From Paraliobacillus ryukyuensis (GTDB lineage: Bacteria; Bacillota; Bacilli; Bacillales; Amphibacillaceae), in NCBI RefSeq assembly GCF_003315295.1, contig NZ_QNRI01000005.1, positions 1 through 64,000 on the forward strand: a stretch of DNA of 64,000 nt, given 5' to 3'. Positions within the stretch are counted from its first letter, which is position 1, and each line of letters begins with the position of its first letter. Positions 8,527-16,195 of the stretch are shown here, piece by piece. Made by a program: the position numbers and the translations under genes. The notes beneath the pieces were generated by a model. It saw nothing but the letters and a program-made list of their open reading frames with translations, made no database searches and was not told where the DNA came from.

Positions 8527-9762
8527 ATGATTAAGTTTCAAGAACGGATCATTGATTTTTCATTGTTAATTCTAGCTATTTTTTTTGCTATTTATGCTAG
8601 AGATATTGACGTTGATTACATTACATACATAAAAGCCTTCGTTATCTATTGGTTTTTCTCCACACTCTATTATCACTTTTCCTTAACTACCCGGAAAGGA
8701 AACATTAAGATAGATTATGGCATTAGTTATAGCACTTCATTTGCTATTTTCACTGGTCCATTAGGAGCTTTTCTATTTGAATTTGTACTTCGCTTTACAA
8801 TATATTTCTATAAAAAAATAACTAATAAAGCAGATTCTGAAGAGTTCTTAGACACTCTTTATAATATTGGTTCGTTTACCGTATGTGGTGTGCTAGCGTA
8901 TTCGCTTTACCACTGGCTCATTTCGTTTTTTATGAATTTTCCATTTGGATACTGGATCCTATTGCTTATTATTGTAGCAGTTGTTTTTATTACATCTTCT
9001 ATGTTTTTGTTGCTTATCTCGATTATAGATGGACAAGTTCATTCGTGGAAGGATGTGCCAAAATACTTAGTAAGTGGAAGAAGTTCATTGGATATTTGGA
9101 AAATAACTATTTCTAACGGTCTTTTATTAATTTTTCTTCAAATGAAATTTTGGGATCTTGTTATCGTCCTATTCATAATGAACTATATTCTTAGTCGTTC
9201 GATTTATTCAAAATCACAAAGTATTCAACATAAAAATGAGCGAGATTATTTTGAACAGTTAGCTTATACAGATTTCTTAACTGCCATTCCGAATCGAGCA
9301 GCCATGGGCAAAATGATGGAACTATTAGCAACAAAAACTGAGCCTATTGCTATTATTGTGACTGACATCGATTATTTTAAAAAGATTAATGATTCTTATA
9401 ATCATGCGGTTGGAGATCGAGTAATACAATCATTTGCTAGTATATTACAAACAAAATTAGGAGATTCTGAAAATGTGTTTCGGTCTGGGGGCGAAGAGTT
9501 TACGATAATACTACAAGGATTAGACTATCGAACTTGTGTAGATAAAATTGAACAAGTAAAACATTATGTAACTGACAATCATGTAACATCGTACTATCAA
9601 GATGACATCGTTCATATTCATTTCACAGCATCGTTTGGTTTGTATTACTTCATTCCTGCACAACTTTCTATTGAAAAAGGTTATATTGAAGCAGATACAT
9701 TGTTAATTGAAGCTAAGAATAAAGGACGAAATTCGTTATGTTATGATCGTCATCAAGCCTAA
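8527..9762 (+). CDS. Membrane diguanylate cyclase
   Basis: A 411-residue protein. The first ~225 residues contain about six hydrophobic helices forming an uncharacterised membrane sensor different from that at 2070-3152. The GGDEF domain follows, with GGEEF at 321-325 and DIDYFKKINDSYNH. The I-site is missing (GDSE at that position), again suggesting no product inhibition. The start ATG has AAAGTAGG upstream. The gene stands alone between hmoB (divergent) and a large hairpin. It should synthesise cyclic di-GMP in response to an unknown membrane signal. Confidence 0.87.
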   Translation: MIKFQERIIDFSLLILAIFFAIYARDIDVDYITYIKAFVIYWFFSTLYYHFSLTTRKGNIKIDYGISYSTSFAIFTGPLGAFLFEFVLRFTIYFYKKITNKADSEEFLDTLYNIGSFTVCGVLAYSLYHWLISFFMNFPFGYWILLLIIVAVVFITSSMFLLLISIIDGQVHSWKDVPKYLVSGRSSLDIWKITISNGLLLIFLQMKFWDLVIVLFIMNYILSRSIYSKSQSIQHKNERDYFEQLAYTDFLTAIPNRAAMGKMMELLATKTEPIAIIVTDIDYFKKINDSYNHAVGDRVIQSFASILQTKLGDSENVFRSGGEEFTIILQGLDYRTCVDKIEQVKHYVTDNHVTSYYQDDIVHIHFTASFGLYYFIPAQLSIEKGYIEADTLLIEAKNKGRNSLCYDRHQA

Positions 9763-9787
9763 TATAGAAAAATTTCGGCAATAATTT

Positions 9788-9842
9788 GGTGCTTCCCCCT
9801 GAAAGTTAGAGTTTTCTACTCTAGCTTTCAGGGGGAAGCACC
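9788..9842. repeat. 25-bp near-perfect hairpin
   Basis: The arms at 9788-9812 and 9818-9842 match at 24 of 25 places (one T/C difference, a G-U pair in plus-strand RNA) around a five-base loop. The stem contains a CCCCC/GGGGG block. It lies between the diguanylate cyclase stop and the tRNA. The flanks lack a strong T run on either strand, so a plain intrinsic terminator is not certain; a palindromic repeat or processing site is possible. Confidence 0.85.
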
Positions 9843-9863
9843 TTTCTCAACTTTCTTCAATAA

Positions 9864-9935
9864 TGTCTCGTACTGGGATTGAACCAGTGACCCCTTGCCT
9901 GTCAAGCAAGTGCTCTCCCGCTGAGCTAACGAGAC
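9864..9935 (-). tRNA. tRNA-Val (anticodon GAC)
   Basis: A 72-base cloverleaf on the minus strand: acceptor stem GTCTCGT with ACGAGAC, D arm TAGCTCAGCGGGAGAGC, anticodon stem CTTGC/GCAAG with loop TTGACAG, and T arm CTGGTTCAATCCCAG. The anticodon GAC reads valine codon GUC. The 3' CCA is not encoded and must be added. It is a single tRNA, not part of a cluster. Confidence 0.93.
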
Positions 9936-10195
9936 GAAATGTTATAGTAATACTATGATAATAATGGATGATTGTATTGTCAATAGCTCCTGTTAAGAAA
10001 ATGTAATAGTCCTGACATAAACATATGTAATTGTGGAACAAATACCATCTTTTTCATGCAGAAAAAATTACCTGTTAACTAGTGATCGTATAATTTAACT
10101 ATCTTTCTAGCAATCTTCCATTTTTTTGATAAGGAAATACTATGTTACAACTGATAGCCTTTTAACTAGAGTCACAAATTACAAGGAGGGCTATT

Positions 10196-10786
10196 ATGTT
10201 TAACATAAAAAAAATTGCAGTTATAAGTAGTTTATCTTTTTCTTTATTTTTTGCACCAACGATTGCTAATGCAGCTACGCACACAGTTCAAAGTGGAGAA
10301 TCATTATGGAAAATTGCAACTAAACACGGTGTTTCTATACAAGAAATTATGCAGTCAAATAAATTATCAGGAACAATCATTTATCCAGGTCAACAATTAC
10401 AATTACCTTCTAATCTATCAAACGAAGAACTTGATTTGATGGCGAGGCTGGTTAATGCAGAAGCAAAAGGAGAATCTTATGCTGGTAAAGTTGCTGTAGC
10501 AACAGTTGTATTAAATCGCGTTGATCATGCCGACTTCCCTAATACAATTAAAAGCGTCATCTATCAACGGTCAGCGGGTGGGTATTATGCATTTACCCCA
10601 GTCCAAAATGGAGAGATAAACCACGCAGCTGATAGTGAAGCGAAGCGTGCAGTTCAAGAAGCACTGGCTTTCCGTGGACAAGGACAAGGATCAATCTATT
10701 TCTACAACCCCAGAACTGCTAAAAGCGATTGGATTCTATCGAGAGAAGTCACAATTACTATTGGTAATCATCGTTTTGCAAAATAA
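10196..10786 (+). CDS. LysM plus SleB-type cell-wall hydrolase
   Basis: A 196-residue secreted protein. A signal peptide ends near residue 27 (ANAATHTV). One LysM domain (about 28-72, THTVQSGESLWKIA through YPGQQLQLP) binds peptidoglycan. The rest is a Hydrolase_2/SleB-CwlJ catalytic domain starting NEELDLMARLVNAEAKGE, whose Glu is the expected catalytic residue. Related proteins cut spore cortex during germination, but similar LysM-SleB proteins also act on vegetative wall. The start has AAGGAGGG. It is monocistronic and ends in a strong hairpin. Confidence 0.88.
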   Translation: MFNIKKIAVISSLSFSLFFAPTIANAATHTVQSGESLWKIATKHGVSIQEIMQSNKLSGTIIYPGQQLQLPSNLSNEELDLMARLVNAEAKGESYAGKVAVATVVLNRVDHADFPNTIKSVIYQRSAGGYYAFTPVQNGEINHAADSEAKRAVQEALAFRGQGQGSIYFYNPRTAKSDWILSREVTITIGNHRFAK

Positions 10787-10795
10787 TCATTATAT

Positions 10796-10832
10796 AATAA
10801 ACGCATGAGACAAAATGTCTCATGCGTTTATT
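10796..10832. terminator. Bidirectional terminator
   Basis: A perfect 17-bp stem (AATAAACGCATGAGACA and complement) with a three-base loop, placed between the converging LysM-hydrolase and MCP genes. Confidence 0.88.
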
Positions 10833-10838
10833 CATCTA

Positions 10839-12590
10839 CTATTCTTTTTCAATTGAATATTTTACAAGTAAATCATTTAATTCTCGATTTAGATCAGTCA
10901 ATTGCTCTGCTGCATTGGCAACATTCGTAATCGCACTAATTTGTTCATCAATTGATGAAGTGATTTCTTCCACTGAAGCTGCTGTTTGTTGAGAAACACT
11001 TGAAGCATTTTCAACACCTTCTGTAATATGTTGATTATGCGATGTGATACTATCAATTTCATTGTTAACCGCATTTAGTGAAGTAACAATGTCTTTAATC
11101 GATTGAGATAATTGGTTAAACTTACTTTGTGTATTTAATACATCTGTGTTTAACCCTTCCGCGGTCTTCACTGTCTGCTCTACTGTTTCTACTGTCTTAT
11201 CTGTCTCATTTACAATATCAGATACAACTTGCTGTACTTGGTGTGTTGCATCTTTTGATTGTTCAGCTAACTTTCTAATCTCGTCTGCTACGACAGAGAA
11301 TCCTTTGCCGTGCTCTCCAGCACGAGCCGCTTCAATACTTGCATTTAAAGCCAGTAAATTCGTTTCTTCGGCAATCGTTTCAATCGTTTCCAATACTTTA
11401 GTAATTTGTTGTGTTTTATTACTTAAACTTTGAATCTCTTCACTAATTTCTTGAGAAGCAGTTAATGAACTTGCATTGGATTGTTGTAATGATTGAACAA
11501 TTGTTAATCCTTCATTTGATACTTTATCTGTCTGCTGCGTAATTTCTTCCATCTTATTACTCTGTTCACGCATTGTCTTTATTGCAGTTGTTAGCAGATC
11601 TACGCGACGGTTTATCTCTTCTAAATCATTCGATTGCTCTTGTGTACCCGTTGCAATCTCAGAAATAGCGTTTCCTACTTCCTCACTACTTGCTGATGTT
11701 TGCTCGGAAATGGCTGACAAATCGCTTGAAGAATCAAGGAGTTTATTGCTTGATTGTTGAACATTTGAAATCAATTGACGCAATTGGTCAGACATCTTGT
11801 TAAAGGAGGCTGCTAGTTGACCAATTTCATCGGATGATTCAGGTAAATTTGTTTTTACAATCTTACCTTCTGCAATATGAGCTGATACCTTTGTAACATC
11901 TTTTAACAAGTTCAATTTCTTTCGAATAGCTAAGAACGCTATTAGTACACTTATCAACACAATAATTACAGTGACAGCTATAATTATATATTTAAGTACC
12001 TCTAATTCTTTATAAAATTCATCTTGATAGACCGCTATCCCAATGGACCAGTCCCATGGCTCAAAATAGCGCATATAGGCTGCTTTCTGTCTGATTGAAC
12101 CATCTTCTTGTTCATCTGCATACGTTACATAATTTGCTGAACCTTCGGCAGATTTTGCTGCATCAACCATATTTTGGCGGTTGGTCCGGTTCGACTCATC
12201 TGGTCCCTCTCCAACTCTATTTGGATGCACCTGTAACGTTAGATCACTATCATAGGCTAAAAGATAGCCATTGTCTTTATAACTGAAATTTGATTCTTGA
12301 AAATTGTATTCATTGTTGTCATTTACTTCTCCATTTAAAATCCGACGCGCTTCTTGTTTCGCCTCTTCTAACCTTATATCCCCATTTTCCACATGGTGGT
12401 TTAACAACTCTAATGTTGCATACCCTGCATCTGTAATACTAATTAAGTTTCTTTTCCCAGCATCAAGTAACGTATTTTTAGCCATTATGTAGCTAGTAAT
12501 GCCGATGACACTACCTGTTAAAACTATAATAACTAGAATTAAACTAAGTAACTTTGTTGAAATACTATTAAGCTTAACCTTGTTTTTCAT
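10839..12590 (-). CDS. Methyl-accepting chemotaxis protein with Cache sensor
   Basis: A 583-residue receptor. A membrane helix (about 13-35) is followed by an extracellular single-Cache (sCache_2-like) domain with a DNGYLLAYD and [14 protein letters not shown] pattern, a second helix (about 200-222), a HAMP domain and a long coiled-coil signalling domain. The conserved hairpin tip that binds CheA and CheW ([18 protein letters not shown]) is intact. Cache domains of this type usually bind small organic acids or amino acids; the ligand is unknown. The start has GGAGGAGG. A sigma-D-like -10 lies upstream. Confidence 0.92.
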   Translation of the reverse strand: MKNKVKLNSISTKLLSLILVIIVLTGSVIGITSYIMAKNTLLDAGKRNLISITDAGYATLELLNHHVENGDIRLEEAKQEARRILNGEVNDNNEYNFQESNFSYKDNGYLLAYDSDLTLQVHPNRVGEGPDESNRTNRQNMVDAAKSAEGSANYVTYADEQEDGSIRQKAAYMRYFEPWDWSIGIAVYQDEFYKELEVLKYIIIAVTVIIVLISVLIAFLAIRKKLNLLKDVTKVSAHIAEGKIVKTNLPESSDEIGQLAASFNKMSDQLRQLISNVQQSSNKLLDSSSDLSAISEQTSASSEEVGNAISEIATGTQEQSNDLEEINRRVDLLTTAIKTMREQSNKMEEITQQTDKVSNEGLTIVQSLQQSNASSLTASQEISEEIQSLSNKTQQITKVLETIETIAEETNLLALNASIEAARAGEHGKGFSVVADEIRKLAEQSKDATHQVQQVVSDIVNETDKTVETVEQTVKTAEGLNTDVLNTQSKFNQLSQSIKDIVTSLNAVNNEIDSITSHNQHITEGVENASSVSQQTAASVEEITSSIDEQISAITNVANAAEQLTDLNRELNDLLVKYSIEKE

Positions 12591-12629
12591 CCGTCTTCCT
12601 CCTCCAAAAAATTTCAGGTATTTCTACTT

Positions 12630-12656
12630 TTATCGACAAAAAATGCAAAATGTGAA
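12630..12656 (-). promoter_or_regulatory. Possible sigma-D promoter of the MCP gene
   Basis: On the minus strand a GTCGATAA element (one base from the sigma-D -10 GCCGATAA) lies about 40 bases before the MCP start. Fifteen bases upstream the -35 place reads TTCA instead of TAAA, which is weak. Chemotaxis receptors are commonly sigma-D controlled. Confidence 0.4.
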
Positions 12657-12749
12657 TATTAGTTGAACAATTTCTATTTTTACAGAAAATTAAAAATATC
12701 GATGTGTTACAATTTAATTAAAAATAAATTTTATTGAGGGAGGTTTGTT

Positions 12750-13178
12750 ATGCGTATCGAAAACGTAGTAGATAATCAACAATTAAATGATGCATTTTCG
12801 GTAAGAAATAAGGTATTTGTTGAAGAACAAAAAGTACCATTACATTTAGAACAAGATAAGTATGAAAACGAGGCTCTCCACTTTGTTGGATATGTTCAAG
12901 ATCAACCAGTAGCAGCAGGACGTGTGCGAATAAACAAAGATTATGCCAAACTCGAACGTATTTGTGTCCTAAAATCTCACCGCGGTCACTCATTAGGAAA
13001 ACAATTAATTCTAGCTATGGAACAAAACTTAATTAAACAAGGCGTTAAGAAAGCTAAGTTAGGAGCTCAAACACATGCAGAATCTTTCTACCATAAGTTG
13101 GGGTATAGTGTTATTTCTAACGTTTTTTATGATGCCAATATGCCTCACATCATGATGGAAAAGGACCTAATACAATAA
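12750..13178 (+). CDS. yjcF: GNAT-family N-acetyltransferase (YjcF-like)
   Basis: A 142-residue GNAT protein. The acetyl-CoA loop is seen as LERICVLKSHRGHSLGKQLI, and the family start RNKVFVEEQKVP is that of the YjcF/ElaA-like group. The substrate is unknown. The start ATG follows GAGGGAGG. Its position near the cot cluster matches what I recall of B. subtilis, where yjc genes follow the cot genes. Confidence 0.82.
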   Translation: MRIENVVDNQQLNDAFSVRNKVFVEEQKVPLHLEQDKYENEALHFVGYVQDQPVAAGRVRINKDYAKLERICVLKSHRGHSLGKQLILAMEQNLIKQGVKKAKLGAQTHAESFYHKLGYSVISNVFYDANMPHIMMEKDLIQ

Positions 13179-13241
13179 GTATAAAACTCCTCCTCATTGT
13201 CAATGCTGAAACGTAGCATAACTTGTTAGGGGGAACCTTTT

Positions 13242-13919
13242 TTGGAACACATATCACCTATATTTTTTGAATCTTTATTTGGTTTTTTTGGCTTGTTTGT
13301 TTTGACTAAAGTACTTGGAAAAACACAAATCAGACAATTGACTGCTTTTGACTTTATTTCTGCTTTAATTTTAGGTGAACTTGTTGGAAATGCGTTGTAT
13401 GATGATGGTGTAGGTATAATTGATATTGGTTTTGCCATTTTGCTTTGGGGAGGATTATTATTTGTCACTGAAATAATAACCCAAAAACTAAAAGGGAGTA
13501 GATCTTTACTTGAGGGAAGACCTTCTATTATCATTCATCAAGGGAAACTGCAACGTGAAGTAATGGCAAAAAGTAAATTAGACATTAATCAGTTACTTCA
13601 TTTATTGCGATCAAAAGATGTCTTCTCTGTACGAGAAGTTGATTATGCAATTTTGGAAACAGACGGCACTGTTTCAGTACTTAAAAAGACATTTGCACAA
13701 CAACCAACGCGGTCGGATCTTCAACTCCTTCCTGAAGAAGTGAGTTTGCCTATAATGCTTATTAATGATGGTGAAATTATAAAAGATAACCTAGCGCAAA
13801 TTAATCAAGACAGAAACTGGTTAGAAAATGAATTGAAAAAACAAGAAATTAGTTCTTATAAAGAAGTCTTTTACGCAGAATATAAGAAAGGAGAAAACTT
13901 ATATGTGCAAACATTATAA
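13242..13919 (+). CDS. DUF421 (YetF/YcaP-like) membrane protein
   Basis: A 225-residue protein of the DUF421 family. Three N-terminal membrane helices (residues ~5-80) precede two soluble alpha-beta lobes containing GRPSIIIHQGKLQ and SVREVDYAILETDGTVSVLKK. In B. subtilis the relatives YetF, YdfS and YkjA have been linked to spore functions, but the molecular role is unclear. Translation starts at a TTG with AGGGGGA upstream. A perfect 14-bp inverted repeat covers the end of the gene and its stop codon. Confidence 0.85.
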   Translation: MEHISPIFFESLFGFFGLFVLTKVLGKTQIRQLTAFDFISALILGELVGNALYDDGVGIIDIGFAILLWGGLLFVTEIITQKLKGSRSLLEGRPSIIIHQGKLQREVMAKSKLDINQLLHLLRSKDVFSVREVDYAILETDGTVSVLKKTFAQQPTRSDLQLLPEEVSLPIMLINDGEIIKDNLAQINQDRNWLENELKKQEISSYKEVFYAEYKKGENLYVQTL

Positions 13920-13928
13920 GTTTTCTCC
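13890..13928 (+). other. Hairpin spanning the DUF421 stop codon
   Basis: A perfect 14-bp inverted repeat (GGAGAAAACTTATA and complement, 11-base loop) has the TAA stop codon inside its right arm. No T run follows, so it is either a weak terminator or a 3'-end stabiliser. Confidence 0.7.
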
Positions 13929-13966
13929 TAACAAAATAAATCTATAATGGTAACCTAAAAAACTAC

Positions 13967-14251
13967 TTATATTAATTCATTAATATATTGGCCAACTCCT
14001 GTTAGCTCGGCATAAATCATATTTGCCTCCACAGACATTCGAGGGGGAGATAATATTGGTGCAGTATTTTGTTGCACTTGTTTACTTAATTCAGTGTGTT
14101 CCATCTGTTGTTTTTCTAATTCTTCTTGGTAAGACATATCCAATTGAATTGGGTATAATTGTTCGATCGGATAAGGATCACGCTCTGGTTGTGTTACACG
14201 ATTTTGATATTGTTGGTATTGATAATTATCAACTGGTAATACGTATCCCAT
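13967..14251 (-). CDS. Small Gln/Tyr/Pro-rich protein in the coat gene cluster
   Basis: A 94-residue protein starting MGYVLPVDNYQYQQYQNRV, rich in glutamine, tyrosine and proline, with no membrane helix or signal peptide. I recall similar short unnamed proteins in related halophilic Bacillaceae, but no function. The start ATG has GGGAGGG. It is followed on the same strand by no gene within the cluster and lies among spore-coat genes, so a coat-associated role is possible. Unlike its neighbours it shows no clear sigma-K box. Confidence 0.7.
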   Translation of the reverse strand: MGYVLPVDNYQYQQYQNRVTQPERDPYPIEQLYPIQLDMSYQEELEKQQMEHTELSKQVQQNTAPILSPPRMSVEANMIYAELTGVGQYINELI

Positions 14252-14308
14252 AAGCTTTTCCCTCCCTATATAAAGGATATACCCGTTTTCAAAGAATTTA
14301 TTCCTATT

Positions 14309-14473
14309 TCATTGTTCAAATACGCTCATTTCTTTTTCTAGTTTCTTGATCTTTTGTTCTGTCTCTTGAATCACTGGCTCTATTTTACGCTCTGGATAAC
14401 GTAAATATTTTTCGTTTTTTTCTAAATATTTAGCTATAACTCCTAAGTTAGTTATTAATCGAGTGATAGTCAA
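14309..14473 (-). CDS. 54-residue helical protein with TTG start
   Basis: A short frame with a good ribosome site (GGGAGG, seven bases) and a TTG start. The product (54 residues) opens hydrophobic (TITRLITNLGVIAKYLE) and is then a charged helix with EQKIKKLEKEM, likely to form a coiled coil. It lies between two small coat-cluster genes on the same strand. I do not recognise a family. Strong ribosome site, position and amphipathic helix support it being real. Confidence 0.6.
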   Translation of the reverse strand: MTITRLITNLGVIAKYLEKNEKYLRYPERKIEPVIQETEQKIKKLEKEMSVFEQ

Positions 14474-14501
14474 ATTTCTTTCCTCCCTTGTAGTTTATTG
14501 T

Positions 14502-14541
14502 ATAAGAAAAGAGATAGCCCATTGATTGGTACTATCTCTTC
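14502..14541 (-). terminator. Terminator after the acidic small coat-cluster gene
   Basis: The arms AAGAGATAG / CTATCTCTT are followed by TTCTT on the minus strand, just downstream of the gene at 14545-14793. Confidence 0.65.
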
Positions 14542-14544
14542 TTT

Positions 14545-14793
14545 TTATAACCACGAAAACGGTCGTTTATCCTGATGTCCTTCTTCTTCATCATCTTGTT
14601 CTTCATGTTTCTCTTCCTCAGCTTCTATTCTTTCTTCATGCGGAGGTTCTGGTTGCGGTCTACGAACACCACCAAAAAAGGCATCAAATGGCCGCGGTCG
14701 CTCCGTATGTGGCGTTGGTGTGGGTTCAAAATGAACATTGTCTGCTTTAATAATAAGATCTTTCACATGGATCACTTTTTTTGATTCCGACAT
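14545..14793 (-). CDS. Small acidic protein, probable sigma-K spore protein
   Basis: An 82-residue protein. The N-terminus (SESKKVIHVKDLIIKADNVHFEP) forms a likely beta-strand segment, followed by a proline-rich FDAFFGG stretch and a long Glu/Asp/His/Gln tail ending PFSWL. The reading frame is open to 14814, but AAGGAG fits the ATG at 14793. Upstream is an exact sigma-K-like promoter, divergent from that of cotZ. I infer a late mother-cell, coat-associated role; no known family function is claimed. Confidence 0.75.
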   Translation of the reverse strand: MSESKKVIHVKDLIIKADNVHFEPTPTPHTERPRPFDAFFGGVRRPQPEPPHEERIEAEEEKHEEQDDEEEGHQDKRPFSWL

Positions 14794-14833
14794 GGTTATT
14801 TCACTCCTTTTCACTTATGAACTTATTCGATAT

Positions 14834-14860
14834 TAGTCTATGTGACGATTACCGTTTTGT
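14834..14860 (-). promoter_or_regulatory. Sigma-K-like promoter (acidic small protein)
   Basis: On the minus strand AC, 16 bases, then CATAGACTA, matching AC-N16/17-CATANNNTA. The predicted RNA start is about 35 bases before the ATG at 14793. Confidence 0.6.
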
Positions 14861-14923
14861 TTGTGACATTCGCCCGTTTTATTTAAATTACTCATTTTAT
14901 TCGCTTAGCGGATGAATGCCTAC

Positions 14924-14950
14924 ACAAAGCTTTTAATTGTACATACGCTA
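14924..14950 (+). promoter_or_regulatory. Sigma-K-like promoter of cotZ
   Basis: AC, 16 bases, then CATACGCTA, an exact fit to the sigma-K consensus. The predicted start of RNA is about 40 bases before the cotZ ATG. CotZ genes are sigma-K controlled in Bacillus, which supports the call. Confidence 0.7.
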
Positions 14951-14996
14951 TAAGTGACGATAAAGTCATTAACTATTAGAAAGGAGTTCATCATTT

Positions 14997-15446
14997 ATGA
15001 CATGTGGAGGTAAATACGATTCTGGAAGCTGTGTAGCTGATATCCTTCGTGAAATCGCTGATGCACAATCTGATTTGCTTAGCGATTGTACAACGAGCTG
15101 TGAACAATCCATTGCGGATTTATTAGGGGACACAAGTCCTTCAAGCAACTTGGATACGGTACCTGTTCTTTTATACTGTAAAGATTGCAAACCATTTAAA
15201 GGATATGGTGTACCAGTGGAAGATCTTGGAGATGCATTTGCTAGTTTTTATTTCCGTGTAAAAAGCATAGACGACAAAAACTGTGCAGTACTTGAATTGC
15301 TACGTGAAGAAGAGGATCATAAAAAAGATCCACACTCTCCTGTAGAACAAGATACAAGTGACTTAGAAGTTACTGGTGTATGTATTACGGTTGATGTGGA
15401 TTGTTTCTGCCACATTACTTGTCTACCTGCTATTAGTGCATTCTAA
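14997..15446 (+). CDS. cotZ: Spore coat protein CotZ/CotY (ExsY family)
   Basis: A 149-residue cysteine-rich protein of the CotY/CotZ/ExsY family, structural proteins of the outer spore coat or crust that self-assemble and crosslink through cysteines. Visible family marks are the CGGK start, paired cysteines in CTTSC, the YCKDCKPFKGYG segment and the C-terminal VDVDCFCHITCLPAI. The start ATG follows AAAGGAG. It has its own sigma-K promoter and terminator. Only one member is present here, where B. subtilis has cotVWXYZ; whether it is CotY or CotZ cannot be settled. Confidence 0.88.
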   Translation: MTCGGKYDSGSCVADILREIADAQSDLLSDCTTSCEQSIADLLGDTSPSSNLDTVPVLLYCKDCKPFKGYGVPVEDLGDAFASFYFRVKSIDDKNCAVLELLREEEDHKKDPHSPVEQDTSDLEVTGVCITVDVDCFCHITCLPAISAF

Positions 15447-15452
15447 ATTATT

Positions 15453-15485
15453 TAGGTCTGATGCCCTTGCATCAGACCTTTTTAC
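15453..15485 (+). terminator. Terminator of cotZ
   Basis: The arms AGGTCTGATG / CATCAGACCT with a five-base loop are followed by TTTTT. Confidence 0.9.
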
Positions 15486-15491
15486 ATAATA

Positions 15492-16049
15492 TTAAAAACT
15501 TAATAAGCGAATCATTTTAATATCATCTAATGTAACTTGATGAAACTTAGGGCGTTTTAATGTTTCAACAAATACTGTACTATCTTCTCGTTTAGTAATG
15601 ATGCCCTTTAGCCGATTATCTGTTGTAATAATTTCACATTTTAATTTTGGCGTGAAACGTGGAGAAGTTGCTAAATAATCTACTTGTTCCAAAAGTGTCA
15701 TTTCTTTGAAAGGAACTTTATTAATTGTATTGGTTACTTCAGCTGTTGTGTCGTTATCTTCTAATACTTCTATATGATTTTCCTCTAAAGTTTCTTCCCA
15801 GTTAGGTTTATCTATAGTATCTTCTTCCGCAAAAAGTACATCCGTTTTTTGATTGTTTTCCTCATCTGCTTGATTCGTACGTTTTTTTGATCGTTTAGTT
15901 GGACGATCTGATATTGTTTTTTCGATATTATCTACACTTTTCTTAGGTGATTCGTAGTCTTCTTGCATATTCGCAGCTGGCGTTGCTAAGTTTGGTTGAT
16001 CAATGTACAATTTGGGACGTCGCTTAGCTACTTTTTTTCTTCTAGACAC
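15492..16049 (-). CDS. cotO: Spore coat protein CotO
   Basis: A protein of about 185 residues: basic N-terminus (SRRKKVAKRRPKLYIDQP), a long acidic, low-complexity middle and a C-terminal globular segment (LLEQVDYLATSPRFTPKLKCEI to KFHQVTLDDIKMIRLLSF) typical of CotO, a late coat assembly protein. The frame is open to 16115, but no ribosome site precedes that ATG; GAGGAGG lies eight bases before a GTG at 16049, and a sigma-K-like promoter sits inside the longer frame. fabI next to cotO matches the Bacillus order. Confidence 0.82.
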   Translation of the reverse strand: MSRRKKVAKRRPKLYIDQPNLATPAANMQEDYESPKKSVDNIEKTISDRPTKRSKKRTNQADEENNQKTDVLFAEEDTIDKPNWEETLEENHIEVLEDNDTTAEVTNTINKVPFKEMTLLEQVDYLATSPRFTPKLKCEIITTDNRLKGIITKREDSTVFVETLKRPKFHQVTLDDIKMIRLLSF

Positions 16050-16081
16050 AGGATATTCCTCCTCAAAATCATTCTCTTCGA

Positions 16082-16109
16082 TACTATATGTTAAGAATGA
16101 TTGAGTTGT
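16082..16109 (-). promoter_or_regulatory. Sigma-K-like promoter of cotO
   Basis: On the minus strand AC, 17 bases, then CATATAGTA. The predicted RNA start (about 16075) lies downstream of the upstream ATG at 16115 and 25 bases before the GTG at 16049, so it supports the shorter CotO. Confidence 0.6.
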
Positions 16110-16154
16110 GCCCATTTGCTAAAACGTACTATTTTAATAATTTTACATAAAAAC

Positions 16155-16190
16155 AGAAAGCATTACGTAACTAGCACGCAATGCTTTCAT
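16155..16190 (-). terminator. Terminator of fabI
   Basis: The arms GAAAGCATT / AATGCTTTC, followed on the minus strand by TGTTTTTATG, lie directly after the fabI stop. Confidence 0.7.
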
Positions 16191-16195
16191 TTGAA

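Noticed and set aside
9847-10041. 64-codon minus-strand frame
   Set aside because: It covers the tRNA-Val gene; translation is an artefact of that RNA.
11146-11433. Plus-strand frame inside the MCP gene, and similar frames inside pepF, opp, fabF and mgtE
   Set aside because: They are shadows in other frames of well-supported genes, with low-complexity Ser/Thr composition and no ribosome sites.
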